Shown: positions 41,897-53,603 of the stretch, piece after piece
Layout: every line of letters begins with the position of its first letter
Numbering within the stretch: position 1 is the stretch's first letter
Assembly (NCBI GenBank): GCA_963693315.1
Contig: OY856187.1
Location: forward strand, 392,927,366 to 392,991,365
Source of the DNA: Diogma glabrata
Taxonomy: Eukaryota > Arthropoda > Insecta > Diptera > Cylindrotomidae
Direction: 5' to 3'
DNA: 64,000 nucleotides
The notes under the pieces: model-generated
Databases searched by the model: none
Told to the model about the DNA's origin: nothing
The model's input: only the letters and a program-made list of their open reading frames with translations
Translations under genes and position numbers: made by a program

Positions 41897-42924
41897 ATTA
41901 TTTAGTTTTGGATTGGTTTTTGTGAACAATTAAGCTTAAGTACATATTGGAAATCACTTGAATTTTGCAATTCGAAATAACTTTTCATTTTCTCTAAAAT
42001 TCCTTTAGAAAAAAATTTTGTTGTGTTTCGTGTCAGAATTCGAACTACATTCATCAGAGACACATTGTTCAAATTCCGTGTGTCTTACACAACTTAGCCA
42101 AAGCGGCGATGACGAAACATATTTTAATTTTGATGTTCTGATAATTTCTAAATTGAAACTTCATCATTTTTCATATTTACTTAAGTTGAATTTTTCATCT
42201 ATGATTACATATTGAAAATTGTATTTCTTTGGTATTTTTTAAGCTTAATTGTTCGATATTACGATGTGTGAATTCATAGGATGAGAGAATATTTCGTCAA
42301 CATCTAAGTCAACATTCTAATCAACATCCTAAGTCACGAGTGTAAAGTCATTATTGATTGTTGCCAATCAATGCGAAACTTAATATCTGACCTAAAGTCA
42401 ATATGTTGTTATATTTTTGGTTAGGAAATATAGACAACATTAGGGGAATTTTTAATTTCGGATTGGTTTTTGTGAACAATTAAGCTTAAAAAATACCAAA
42501 GAAATACAATTTTCAATATGTAATCAGAGATGAATGTAGTTCGAATTCTGACACGAAACACAACAAAATTTTTTTCTAAAGGAATTTTAGAGAAAATGAA
42601 AAGTTATTTCGAATTGCAAAATTCAAGTGATTTCCAATATGTACTTAAGCTTAATTGTTCACAAAAACCAATCTGAAATTAAAAATTCCCCTAAAGTTGT
42701 CTATATTTCCTAACCAAAAATATAACAACATATTGACTTTACGTCAGATATTAAGTTTCGCATTGATTGGCAACAATCAATAATGACTTTACACTCGTGA
42801 CTTAGGATGTTGATTAGAATGTTGACTTAGATGTTGACGAAATATTCTCTCATCCTATGAATTCACACATCGTAATATCTAGAAATTTAATACAAAAAAT
42901 ACCAAAGAAATATTATTTAGTTTT
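41897..42924. repeat. Near-identical nested inverted repeat (~1 kb)
   Basis: Block A (41911-42060) and its inverse (42530-42675) are identical over about 145 bp. Block C (42254-42470) and its inverse (42664-42881) differ at about three positions. Block B (about 42200-42253) is inverted at 42477-42529. Plus-strand order is A-X-B-C and minus-strand order is C-A-B with X (42061-42185) missing, so the two halves are circularly permuted. ATTATTTAGTTTT lies at both outer edges (41897-41909, 42912-42924) in direct orientation. No coding capacity. Confidence 0.8.
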
Positions 42925-43800
42925 TTGGATAAATAGGGTAACTTCTATACTTGTTTATTTATTTAACTAACTAGAAAAGTGGAGCAAATTGAGAAATGTT
43001 AATGTTTATTTTAGTTTCTGATTTTCATGTTCTTAGGATTTAAAACCAATGGGTTTCTTTCTATCCCCATATTTCTTCTCCTCCTCCACCTTCTACACTA
43101 TGACCAAAAATTACTGAAAAACTGGCTATTTACAAGCTAGCAAATAGAAAAAAAATTTACCTAAAAACTATGTGAGCAGTCCTATTTTTATAATCTGAGT
43201 AGCTAAGAGTCAAAAAGATATTTTTTAAGAAGTTGAGTACTTTTGTAATTTAATTTAACAATTGTAGTTAATGAATTTAAGCCATATCGTAGAAACTTTA
43301 TTAGACGTCTCTCGCTGTTTTTATATAAAGAAACAAAAAGAGTTTATATACGAGAATTTTAAAAATTAATTTATTACTAAATTCAACACTGATAAAAAAT
43401 GTTGTTATATTACATTTATTTTGCTATAATAAAATATTTACTTAATTGTTACCTAAAATTAATAAACGTTTTTTTCATTTTCAGGTAAGTTACTGTTAAA
43501 CATCTGAATCTTTACTTTTATTACTTGATTTTTTAATGGTAAGCTTGTGAATACCAATTAATTTGGGTACCTATCACAGCTTATTATTTATTATTGCATG
43601 TTAAAGTTTTCTCTTTTCACATTATTATTTTAATGGATTAGGAATCTGTAACGCCGTAAACTATAAACTATTTAACTCTACAAATTAATATTTATTACTA
43701 AAACATGTCACAAAATGACGGTGCCATATATGTTCGTGAGATCGATTTTTTTTCTCCAAGACACCGCGGCATTATGAGAACAGTCGTAGGGCTAATATGA
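42925..43800. other. AT-rich DNA, nothing recognised
   Basis: No credible frame or repeat was found. Confidence 0.4.
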
Positions 43801-43859
43801 AACAATAAAAAATTAATCCAGATTAGTATTTCTAGATAACGTTGGAGAGTACAGAGTGC

Positions 43860-44171
43860 GATATAACTTTGAGATCAGAAACCTTTTCGTGGGTCCAGAT
43901 ATAAAAAGATTGTATCCGCATGGTTTGGGCATGTTTTGCGAGTAGATTCACAGTCTGGAATGATACAAAAATGTACGTTGGTACCCCAGGGAGTGGAACC
44001 GCAAGGTAGACCACGACTCCAATGGAAGAGGGAGGGACGTAATAAACGACCTTAAAAAAATCAGCTACCATGGTAATTATGTCACTGTTGCAAATGACCG
44101 TAGTGAATATGCGAAGCTGATTAGCTGGGAAACACTCCTACATGGAGCATGAACGCCACAAAAAAAAAAGA
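43860..44171 (+). pseudogene. Non-LTR retrotransposon 3' end
   Basis: Plus strand reads AWFGHVLRVDSQSGMIQKC, VPQGVEPQGRPRLQWKREGR and, after a one-base shift, DVINDLKKISYHG and YAKLISWETLLHGA then a stop. A poly(A) of about 10 follows at 44160-44170. The WFGHV...GRPR.QW..DV..DL pattern is the usual C-terminus of the YADD/YVDD LINE group also seen at 26.2-29.2 kb. 5'-truncated and dead. Confidence 0.75.
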
Positions 44172-44175
44172 TCAA

Positions 44176-45600
44176 TAGTTATGGCAAAATATTCCGCTTA
44201 TTCAGATAAAAAATTAAAATAACTTACACACTTAAGAAATGGTAATATTGATTATGTTAGGTGATATTTATTTCCAAATTATGATAATATTCATTTTGCA
44301 TTTTTACATATTACATATTTTGGCAATTCCGGAGTAATTAGGCATCTATAGGCATCTCTCATAATCGAGGGTATCCAGAACTAAAATAAAAGCAAGAAAT
44401 TTACCGTACGCCACAGTTTTAAAAATTATTGTTTTCATTAAATTGTTATTGCATCTATTACGCTCATCAGTAAATCGACTATTCATTCCATGTTTGCATA
44501 TGTACAGGAATGACAAAGAAATAAAACCAAACTTTTTAAAATTCGGACTTGATTTGGATTAGAAAAATTATACTGTTAATGTGATAGATTTTATTAAATT
44601 GTTTTATTTGTTTTAAGCATTATCTTTAGGGGGTGTAGAACGAACTATATTGGACTGAACATTTGGAACTACATATGCAAATGTTTTTCCTGACTTGCAC
44701 ATTTTGACAACATAAAAGCAATCTTGAATGTAAAGTTTGTTACAATTCGTTTAATGTCTCGACTCACGAGTGCAGTTTGGTGAAATTGAATAAGCAACTT
44801 TGACTTTGGCTATTTTTTTAATGTTTTAACTTATCAAACCTCTGACCCAATCCTTTGGGAGCGCAACATGATTTAGATTGTAGTAAATTTGATTACGGCG
44901 CATAAATTCAGAAAGCCAAAACTTTCTACAATGGACGTGCGTTATTTATTCTTGACTGTTATTATATATTTTGTTATATCTAAATATTTATGGGTGGATC
45001 TGAAACCATGGGGACATGTGTAAAATATATTTGGAAGTCCATTAGATTGAATGTGGAGTATGCAATGAGCAACAGTTTGTTCAGGTTCACAGAATAACAA
45101 TCTTCACCTTCTGAAAAGTCACACGCCTAGACTGGATTCCAGCCATACTCTATTTGTGTGTTCAGATCGACTGCCTCATCAAATTGCAAATGCTGAAATG
45201 CACGCGATAATTTTAAAAGGGGACGGAATTAAAGATACAAAGAAAATTGATTCTAATGAACCCAAACCCAGAGGAACCAAGACTATCATCGCCACCACAT
45301 CATTATCAATTTGGATTATATCATTTTATTTATATAAATAAAATTTCTACTTACTTGAAATGCTTGTTGGATAATTTCCGCCATCCTATACAAGACCTAG
45401 CCTATCATAACATTATCCAAACAAAATAGACGAGAAAACTAATAGCTACATAAATAATACAACTAAATCGTTTAAACATTAATATTTTGAACATTCTTCC
45501 TCCTTGCTTTTATTAAAATATCGACCAAATGATATAGTAATACTTTCTAGTTTTCTTGGTGATCTTCACCTCTATGATTAGCATTTAAACATTTACATAA
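44176..45600. other. AT-rich DNA; unplaced coding-like patch at 45.1-45.4 kb
   Basis: A 61-codon frame at 45156-45341 (SDRLPHQIANAEMHAIILKG) lies in less AT-rich sequence and may be an old exon or element scrap. I do not recognise it. The rest shows nothing. Confidence 0.3.
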
Positions 45601-45609
45601 AAAACACAG

Positions 45610-46218
45610 GTATTTAATTATTACTTCCGGATCGCAAAGTCATTATATTATTCCACATCTCGATCCGTTTTTCCTCGGTCAATCCATGTTGCTGTTGATG
45701 GTGTTCCATTTGCTGGCTCCATGTGTTTCGATCTTCCACTTCTTCGCATCTTTAGCCACATGTGATTTATCTTTGGCAAATATGTTTCAAACCATAAGGT
45801 TCATTCTTGTTTAACCTTTTCAACTATAGTTTATTTCACATGCAACGATCCCCTTATGCGCTCGCTCGTAATATGGTCTAATTTTGTAACACCTAAGGAT
45901 ATCTTCATCTCTGCGCTTGTCAGTTGTTTGTCAAGCTTATTGTAGAAAATTCAACATTTTGCAATATAACTCAGTGTTGGTCTTATTTCTGTGGTGAACA
46001 GTTTGCCTTTTAGCTTCAGTGGTATTCTTCTATCATCAAATATAGCGGAGTTTTTGATCCATTTAAGCAATCCGACCGATAGCTGATGGTTCACATCCTC
46101 ATCACAAGTGCCGCATTTATTTATAATTAAACCAAGGTATTTGAAGCTCGTACACAAAGGCATAACTTTTCCATTTATCCCAAGGTGATTAAAAAAATCT
46201 AAATAAGATTTATACATA
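45610..46218 (-). pseudogene. Non-LTR retrotransposon RT C-terminal fragment
   Basis: Frame 46217-45951 reads SFKYLGLIINKCGTCDEDVN, HQLSVGLLKWIKNSAIFDDR, IPLKLKGKLFTTEIRPTLSY. This is the thumb region of CFDP2-like LINE RTs (FKYLGS...D..V..RI..G..KW......R.IP..LKGK.Y.T..RP...Y). In a shifted frame further left, VTKLDHITSERIRGSLHVK continues the family pattern. No poly(A) or catalytic domain. An accelerated relic, unrelated in strand to 43.9 kb. Confidence 0.75.
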
Positions 46219-48480
46219 AAACAAATTTAAATCAAATGCCTGTTTTGCTAATACTACATATGTTCTTCTTCTAGTCTTATTTATTCTCATGAGCTGAAAG
46301 CAAGATTTTTTATCATAAACAAATAAAATTATACGAAACATCGTGTTATGGAATACCCTATATACATGATTTCCAAAACATTCAACGAACAAGTAAAAAC
46401 AAAAACTCGTTAAAATATCATCATAAAGTATACCGTTTGGCGTTTACCCTCCGTTTAAATGCGTTTACACACACATAAATTTAATGACGAAATGATTGAT
46501 GAATGTACCTTTTCTAGGAAACATAAATTTAAACAAAAAAGCTGCAAGGAAATGAAAATGAATAAGGTGAAAGTCAATGAATTTTATTCTAAGATGAAAA
46601 CATCAAATTAATGACATTATTAAGTCCGTTTCTAGATATAATTATTTATGGAGGCAATTGTCCTAGATCTTTTGACATATCCGATGGGATAACTTAGCTG
46701 GAAGAATTTTTTCAAACACATTTGTTCTGGATCCAAAGAAAAATATTAAATAGAAATATCAATTAATAATTTGGATGTGATTTTTAATAATATTGTAATG
46801 ACCATATTAAAGTCGATATGTTTAAATTAACCTAACGTTTCAAATCAATTTCAAATCAAAGTAATGTAAAACCTTAAAATAAGCCATTTCCTTCACCAAT
46901 TTAGAATTAAAAAAAAAAAGAACTTGTTTGAAAATCTCAAAATCGATTAAAATTAAGTTTCCAAGTGAAACTCGAGCATAAAAAAAATTGAACAAATTGA
47001 TGTAATTAGGTAAGAAAAGGTACACTTGTCTGCAGCCTACGTTCGTTTCTATATGGAACATATACTGCAGAAAAAAAATTAAAACTATTGTTATCAATCG
47101 GCAGAATACAAACCTGCACAAATTATCCTATTAAATCGAAATTTTATGTTAAAAATTAGTTAAACAAATTAAAAGTTCCATTCTATCTTAACTCAAATGA
47201 TACTTATAATCATAAAATACTTAAACTTAATATCATAAACAACATAGCATTAATCTCATTCATATAAATAAAGAAATTAAATTAACGAGCTTTTACAAAA
47301 CTTTGTTCATATACTAATACATATTTTAAGAAATAAAAGACTAAAGCTCTCTCGATGCATTAATAATTTCATTTTTTTTTTACATAAAACTTAAGTATAA
47401 GAAAACTTAACCATTTTCCATTTTATTGCGTAATAAAATTCACTTTTCATTTTTTCATATTAAAACATACAGAAGAAAACGATTCTCATAATTCAAGAAT
47501 AAAATGATATTGTGTTTGCTATTTGCTTCTTGTTAAATCCCAACGAGATTACATTTATTATTGTCTATTTGTTTCGCAGAATGAAGAACAAGTTGTTGGT
47601 AAGATAAAAAAAATAGCAATAAATTGGATTTAATGGTAGATACAAATTAGTAATTTATAAGAATCTGTTTGATGTGGTTACATTTTAACAGTTCGTGAAA
47701 GTTTTGCTCTTTACTTTTTTCCGCTGGATTACTCAACCGGTGCTGTTTTTGACGGAGAAGATAGATGAAAAGCTTTACGCTTATCACGTAATTCATATAG
47801 TTAAATTTTATAAGCCAACCACATCAATATCATAGTTTGGGGTCACCATTTATTTTCAAAATGTGTTATTATATCTGATTTTTGAACTATCGTTTTTATC
47901 TTAACAATAAAACATTATATATAAAACAAATTAAGAATTGGAACTAGCAAAATAATTTTTTTTTGTGATTTAAAGTGAAAAAAATTTAGTCTGAATACAT
48001 AATTCATTTTAAATTAAAAACCCAAGTTCAAAACCAATTTATTTTCAACACTTTTTTTTCGGTAACAATTACGCAGTTAATAAAAATTTGATAAATGAAA
48101 ATCTTTCAAATAATTTTCATTTTTCTCAAATCACTTTTGTTTGTTTTTGGTTATTTATTTTGAAAATTTTAATATGTTTGTTCGATTGGCAAAGAAAGTA
48201 AACAATTAATCACTTTCGAGATTTATGCTTGCTTTTTTTGTGTTATTGTGTAGGATTTACAGAAAATCGATAGGAAAACAATCGAAATAAATGGATTGTA
48301 GGAGTAATATCAACAAACTTGAATTTCAATTTAAGTTTTACGTTATTATATGAATAAATTGAAAGGAAAATAGAAGTTTAAGAAAAATAAAATCGAAAAC
48401 ACTTCATCAAAAAATAAAGTGATTGTTTCATTATTTAATTTATTATTTATGTTCAGAAACTTTATTTGTTATTGAATTTT
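46219..48480. other. AT-rich DNA, nothing recognised
   Basis: Frames of 60-93 codons (46392-46210, 47121-46840) are hydrophobic or Phe/Leu-rich by A/T bias and match nothing I know. Confidence 0.4.
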
Positions 48481-48481
48481 T

Positions 48482-48628
48482 AGGTAGATTTCATATAAAA
48501 ATCTATTAGGTAGATTTCATATAAAAATCTACATATTGCAATGGGCCTCATCTCGGAATTTCGGAAAAATTTTTGTGCCAAACGACTATATATGATAAGC
48601 GGAGACGAAAAAACAAAAAAAAAATTAA

Positions 48629-48658
<30 letters not shown>
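48482..48658 (-). repeat. Short dispersed element plus (TA)n, flanking the gypsy element
   Basis: Inverse of 32860-32985, with a 34-bp head-to-tail duplication of AGGTAGATTTCATATAAAAA (48481 and 48508). A short (TA)n at 48637-48658 adjoins the LTR. Confidence 0.7.
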
Positions 48659-48659
<1 letters not shown>

Positions 48660-48860
48660 GTGGGATTTCAATTAAACTTTAGTTTAACACACGGCTAATG
48701 CAAATAATAAATACAAAAATAATTAAATCGAATACAAAATAAGTTACTTTATTGTTTAAAAATCACAATTCGAATGAATAATTCTTTTATTTGATTACAA
48801 TATATAGGCATCATTTTATTACATCTACCCGTTATATTTTAGTGGTTCTCAAACTTCACA
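48659..48860 (-). repeat. 3' LTR (202 bp)
   Basis: TG...CA ended (TGTGGGATTTCAATTAAACT to TTCTCAAACTTCACA on the plus strand). I find no difference from the other LTR. Confidence 0.95.
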
Positions 48861-48874
48861 ATCGGCCGTCCTGA

Positions 48875-49083
48875 TTATTCATCCGGCTCGGATAAAAATT
48901 CGTCTGACGTTGCATTTTCGTATGTAGCTTTCATGTAGTCAGCACAGGTGGATGTCAAATGCGGACCCTCAGTATTTGTTACCTTTCTCTGGTAAGAACT
49001 GTTAATAAACATTTGAACTTTATCAGTGTACTTGTACCAGTTCTCAGGATTTGCAGAAGACAACTTAGATAAACTTGCCAGTA
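48875..49083 (-). pseudogene. Detached integrase C-terminal piece
   Basis: Out of frame with the main gene, LASLSKLSSANPENWYKYTD then KVQMFINSSYQRKVTNT matches the integrase stretch after the catalytic Glu (LSKLS...W...V..V...LNS..). It then runs into ADYMKATYENATSDEFLSE and a stop just before the LTR. Compared with relatives, about 65-70 residues between this and the main frame are missing, including the second Asp and the Glu of the DDE triad. Confidence 0.7.
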
Positions 49084-52000
49084 CTATTGAATTGATCTGT
49101 AATCTATCTGTAATTCTAGCTTATCAATAACTTCCTTAGCACCAGTTGTCTTCGTCGGGTAAATCCACACAAACTTTCTGAACCCATCAATTACACACAA
49201 AATGTATTTATAATGCTTTTTCGTTGCAATAAGACTTCCAACATGATCGACATGGTATGTGGATAACGGTGTTTCACCCTTTGGTATTGGTTGTAAAAAA
49301 CCCTCTCTTTTTCCAGCTTTACGACTTGACATTATACACGGAATGCAATTCTTAATGACACTCTTAATTTTATCTAGCACCTTTGGTATATAAAACTGTC
49401 TTTGCACCAATTTTTCCGTCTTTTTAAGAGCAAAATGTCCCTGTTCATGACATCTGCGTATAACATCCCTTTGCATGGCTTTAGGAACTACTAGAGTTTT
49501 GCATCCATCCAGCATCTTAAAAATACAACCATTAATTAAAATATAATTATCATATTCACCTGTTTCCAGCAGCTTGAAAATCGGCTTAAGATCTACGTCA
49601 TCTTGCTGTGCTCGTTTTATATTTGCAATAACATCGTCTTCTAAAGTAAGTAACATTGGTTCTCGACTTAAAGCATCAACATGCTTCATTCGTGTTGCTG
49701 GCCGATGTTCCAAACGGTAGTCGAACTCTTCAAGCTGCAAAGCCCAGCCTGCAACACGGCATGGCAAAACCTTTTTGTCCATTGTTGCTTTAAATGCGGC
49801 ACAGTCAGTTACGATGACAAATTTCAAACCAAGCAAATAAACCCTAAATTTCTGCAAAGCAGATACAATAGCTAAAACTTCAAGCTCATAGCTGCTATAT
49901 CTTTCTTGTGTAGGTGATGTTTTCCTGCTGAAGTAGTAAACTGGATGAAAGTGTTGATCTTCATCAGAAATTTGTAGGAGTACAGCACCGAAACCAATTT
50001 TACATGCATCGGTGTGCAACTCAGTAATAGCAGTCATTTTGTAGATATAAACTGGTCGTGTTATCAAAATTTCCTTTAACTTGGTAAACGATATTTTTTC
50101 CTTCTCTCCGAAAATGAAAGTGGCATCTTTACGCAACAAATCTGATAACGGTTTTGCAATAAGAGCATAATTCTCAACAAATTTCCTAAAATAGCTGGTT
50201 AGGCCAAGAAAACTCTGAAGTTTTTTAATTGAGTTTGGTTCCTTAAACGTTGAAATTGCTAGAGTTTTATTCCGTGACGGTTGAATACGACCATTTTCAA
50301 TCTCATATCCCAAGTACTCTATTTTGGAGCACAAGAATTGGCATTTCTTCCAATTAATCTGTAACCCATTTTTTGCTGCTACCTCCAAAACTTCAATCAA
50401 TCTATCCAACGCCTCCTCTTCATTTTTGGATGGAATTACTAAATCATCCAAATAAATACAAAGAACCTTTCTCATAACCAGTGTATGAAAAACATTGTTA
50501 ATTAATCGCTGAAATACTGATGGCGAGTTACAAAGTCCAAAGGGCGATTCCAAAAATTCATACATTCCAAATGGCGTAATAAAAGCAGTATATTTAATAG
50601 ACTCCGGCGAAATTGGAACATGAAAGAATCCATTTTTCAGATCTAAAGTAGTGAATATTTTCGAATTTTGCAGTTGATCAATTTGATCCTCTATTAACGG
50701 TAATGGATACCGATCCTTGACAATTACTTTATTCAATTTACGGTAGTCCACACACAATCGCTTGCTGCCATCTTTTTTATCAATCAAAACAATTGGACTT
50801 GCAAAGTCAGATATGCTTGGACGCACAATACCTTCTTCAATCCACTCACCAACCTGCTTGTTTACGATATCCATCTCAAGCGGTGACAGTCGCCTTGCTT
50901 TTTGATAAATTGGAGTCTCATCATTTAATATAATCTTCATTACAATATTACTATCATTTGTAATTTTTTTTGAACTATAATTAACAATTAACCGTTTTAT
51001 TTGCTCCTGAATTTTAACATTTTTTATATGCTCAATATTCAAATCTATAGATCCATGTTCAACCATTAAAGTGCATATATCAGGATCAAACTTTTTTATT
51101 GTTATCCCAACCGGAGTAAAAACGGTTATGGTTTGGTTTAATAATTCCTTGCCTAAAATAATTTCCACTGGCAGCAACCCATCATCCACAATATGAAATG
51201 TTGTTTGGAAACATTCACCGTCCACTTTAATAGCAGTCTCAAATCGACCGCGGGTTTGCAAACCTCTAGAACCCGCACCATTGAATGTTGTGGTTAGCTC
51301 AGAGAAATTTGGTTTTCCAATGGCACTATATTTTTTATTTGACATGAAGTTCAGGTCACTGCCACTATCAACCATTCCGTACATTTCAAAACCGTGCACC
51401 GTAAACTTTTTTACCTCCGAAGTCTCATTCTCTTCATTTAAATTTACAGTAACTAATGATTTTCTACCTTCTGTATCATCTCTGCAGTCTGATGACATGT
51501 GTCCAAACTGATTGCATTTATAGCATTTCGGACATTTTCCCTTATTTGGGCAATTTTTTGCAGAATGGCCAGCATCTCCACATGCAAAACACCTTAATTT
51601 CTGCATCCAACGTGTGCCAGCTCTTAACCTATTATTATTTAGTGAAGAAGAATCTGTTGCTATCGAATCCCTAGGTTTAGGTTTGTCTTTTGAAATTCTG
51701 GTCTTAATTTCAGCGTAAATATCTAATTTCTTTTTAAAGTCAGCTAAATCAGACCACCCATATAGAATTTGTTTATTTGGCTCATAGTCAACAATTCCAT
51801 CCACACAGTGCTGAATAATAGAATTATCATCCATATCGACAGAGCTACCAATTTCTCTTAATGAAATCAAATAACTTCTAAAAGTTTCATTAGGAAGCTT
51901 TCTTCTTTCGCTCATTCTTTTATGGACCTGAGTTTCATTAAGGGTAATTTGATATTCGGAAATCAAGAAATTTGATAATTTTAACCAAGTATCAAGATTC

Positions 52001-52629
52001 TTTTCGGTACGTATTGAATCTTTGGCAGAACCTACTAATAGACGTTTGGCATAAATTGTTTTTAAAACATCTGTCCACCCAACGCACAGAGCCATTTCAT
52101 CCACTTCAGATAACCATTTTCTTATTGGATACCCATCATCACCAGAGAATTTAATCATTGATTCTTCTACGTCTTTAAATAAGTTTGGTAGCGCAGGAAC
52201 TGTATGATTTGGAACTCTATGATTATGTAATCGTGATTTTTCTTTGATTAACTCGTTCTCCATTTTTAGCAGTTGAATTTCTTTATTCTTTAAAATAATT
52301 TCTTTTTTAAACAACTTTTTTTGGTAAGGATTTTGAACCGACTTTGATGAACCTGCTACGCCCAGTCCTGATGGTCCTGGATATATATTCTTTATTCTAT
52401 CTGTCACACTACTAAATTCCTCATTGACTGTTCTTGAGTTTTCATCTGAATCATTAATGCCTTGAACTTCTCTCGCAGCATTCTCTGTAACCCGTGTCGG
52501 TAGTAGAGAGCTTGACAAGTTCATTCCATCTATTGCTTTACAAAATCGTTCCATCATCTTTTCATAGAATTCCTCGTCCATATGTTTTGACGGTCTCCTT
52601 TTCTTTCCACCCATTGTCAAAATTATCAA
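49084..52629 (-). CDS. Gag-pol polyprotein, integrase truncated
   Basis: 1,181 codons; the natural start is probably Met6 (MGGKKRRPSKH). Gag-like region about 150-310. Two CCHC zinc knuckles at 347-360 and 369-382 bind RNA. Aspartic protease with VDSGSD at 420-425. RT with LDLKNGFFH (Asp663), FGLCNSPSVFQR (697-708) and the catalytic YLDD at 726-729. RNase H with HTDACKIGF (Asp874), YELEVLAIV (Glu915) and VTDCAAF (Asp942). HHCC zinc domain at about 1070-1099, first integrase Asp in YHVDHVG (Asp1128). The frame ends at 1181 through a deletion/frameshift before the second catalytic Asp. Gag and pol are one frame with no shift site needed. RT and RNase H look intact; integration function is lost. 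Confidence 0.95.
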   Translation of the reverse strand: MIILTMGGKKRRPSKHMDEEFYEKMMERFCKAIDGMNLSSSLLPTRVTENAAREVQGINDSDENSRTVNEEFSSVTDRIKNIYPGPSGLGVAGSSKSVQNPYQKKLFKKEIILKNKEIQLLKMENELIKEKSRLHNHRVPNHTVPALPNLFKDVEESMIKFSGDDGYPIRKWLSEVDEMALCVGWTDVLKTIYAKRLLVGSAKDSIRTEKNLDTWLKLSNFLISEYQITLNETQVHKRMSERRKLPNETFRSYLISLREIGSSVDMDDNSIIQHCVDGIVDYEPNKQILYGWSDLADFKKKLDIYAEIKTRISKDKPKPRDSIATDSSSLNNNRLRAGTRWMQKLRCFACGDAGHSAKNCPNKGKCPKCYKCNQFGHMSSDCRDDTEGRKSLVTVNLNEENETSEVKKFTVHGFEMYGMVDSGSDLNFMSNKKYSAIGKPNFSELTTTFNGAGSRGLQTRGRFETAIKVDGECFQTTFHIVDDGLLPVEIILGKELLNQTITVFTPVGITIKKFDPDICTLMVEHGSIDLNIEHIKNVKIQEQIKRLIVNYSSKKITNDSNIVMKIILNDETPIYQKARRLSPLEMDIVNKQVGEWIEEGIVRPSISDFASPIVLIDKKDGSKRLCVDYRKLNKVIVKDRYPLPLIEDQIDQLQNSKIFTTLDLKNGFFHVPISPESIKYTAFITPFGMYEFLESPFGLCNSPSVFQRLINNVFHTLVMRKVLCIYLDDLVIPSKNEEEALDRLIEVLEVAAKNGLQINWKKCQFLCSKIEYLGYEIENGRIQPSRNKTLAISTFKEPNSIKKLQSFLGLTSYFRKFVENYALIAKPLSDLLRKDATFIFGEKEKISFTKLKEILITRPVYIYKMTAITELHTDACKIGFGAVLLQISDEDQHFHPVYYFSRKTSPTQERYSSYELEVLAIVSALQKFRVYLLGLKFVIVTDCAAFKATMDKKVLPCRVAGWALQLEEFDYRLEHRPATRMKHVDALSREPMLLTLEDDVIANIKRAQQDDVDLKPIFKLLETGEYDNYILINGCIFKMLDGCKTLVVPKAMQRDVIRRCHEQGHFALKKTEKLVQRQFYIPKVLDKIKSVIKNCIPCIMSSRKAGKREGFLQPIPKGETPLSTYHVDHVGSLIATKKHYKYILCVIDGFRKFVWIYPTKTTGAKEVIDKLELQIDYRSIQ

Positions 52630-53288
52630 AAACAGTAGTTAGATTAAAAACTCTACAATACAGAATTCCTTAATAATCTGTTAATATTCTAGAAGAAAAA
52701 ACAAATTGAATATTATTTCTAAACAAATAATTTTATAAAACAAGGTTCCGTTGTAAAATTTATCTATTTTATTTTACTTAATTGTAACAAACCGAAACAC
52801 AAACAAATATTAAACATTTTTTATAAATGTTATTTCAAAATTTGATTCATCAATACTTCTTATTTAATGTTTAGTTTGTAAGAATTATATTGATTAAATG
52901 TACCGTTGTTACAAATCAAATCACAATTTGTGTTAAATCAGTAAAATGTTTACTGATTTGTACACACCCAATGTTACAACTGTAAGACAATCACAACAAA
53001 TATTGCATTTTTAAACATATTTTATATAATATCACTAATTTTCAGTTTCATTCACATTCACATTCACTTAATGCACTTCATCATACCTCATCCCCGAACC
53101 GATATAGTTCCTAACTGTTCAAAACACTAAACACTATATACAGATTCTGACTCCGGTTTTCGATCGCGTCTTTATTAAAAACATTCACCTTGACAAAAAT
53201 ATTTTTAAATACCGAGTCCCAACTTTGGTTTTCGATCGCGTCTTCATCAAAAATATTCACATCCGACAGAAATGTTTTTAAGTACCGA
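52630..53288 (-). other. Gypsy 5' leader
   Basis: About 660 nt between primer-binding site and gag, no long frame. An imperfect 72-bp tandem duplication includes TTCGATCGCGTCTT at about 53159 and 53231. Packaging or translation signals are not identifiable. Confidence 0.6.
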
Positions 53289-53305
53289 ATCCCGTTGAGC
53301 CCCCA
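53289..53305 (-). promoter_or_regulatory. Primer-binding site, tRNA-Pro type
   Basis: The minus strand reads TGGGGGCTCAACGGGAT two bases after the 5' LTR. It begins TGGGGGCTC, as do known tRNA-Pro primer sites, so tRNA-Pro is the likely primer. Confidence 0.75.
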
Positions 53306-53307
53306 TA

Positions 53308-53509
53308 TGTGGGATTTCAATTAAACTTTAGTTTAACACACGGCTAATGCAAATAATAAATACAAAAATAATTAAATCGAATACAAAATAAGTTACTTTA
53401 TTGTTTAAAAATCACAATTCGAATGAATAATTCTTTTATTTGATTACAATATATAGGCATCATTTTATTACATCTACCCGTTATATTTTAGTGGTTCTCA
53501 AACTTCACA
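53308..53509 (-). repeat. 5' LTR (202 bp)
   Basis: Identical by eye to 48659-48860. It would hold the promoter and polyadenylation signals, including an ATTTAA/AATAAA-rich stretch, but no defined TATA box can be separated from the A/T background. Confidence 0.95.

Positions 53510-53600
<91 letters not shown>
53510..53600. repeat. (TA)n tract
   Basis: About 90 bp of TA with one G, the continuation of the tract split by the gypsy element or an adjacent one. Confidence 0.95.

Positions 53601-53603
<3 letters not shown>

Larger units (their letters stand above)
48659..53509 (-). mobile_element. Ty3/gypsy LTR retrotransposon
   Basis: Complete LTR-to-LTR element of 4,851 bp on the minus strand inserted in (TA)n, with TATA on both sides as a plausible 4-bp target duplication. 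The 5' LTR is at the right. Order on the minus strand: LTR, primer-binding site, leader, gag-pol, 3' LTR. No env-like frame. It is short for the family because of deletions in integrase. Confidence 0.95.

Noticed and set aside
53111..53320. 69-codon upstream gene in the gypsy leader
   Set aside because: It arises from an imperfect 72-bp duplication and overlaps the primer-binding site and LTR edge.
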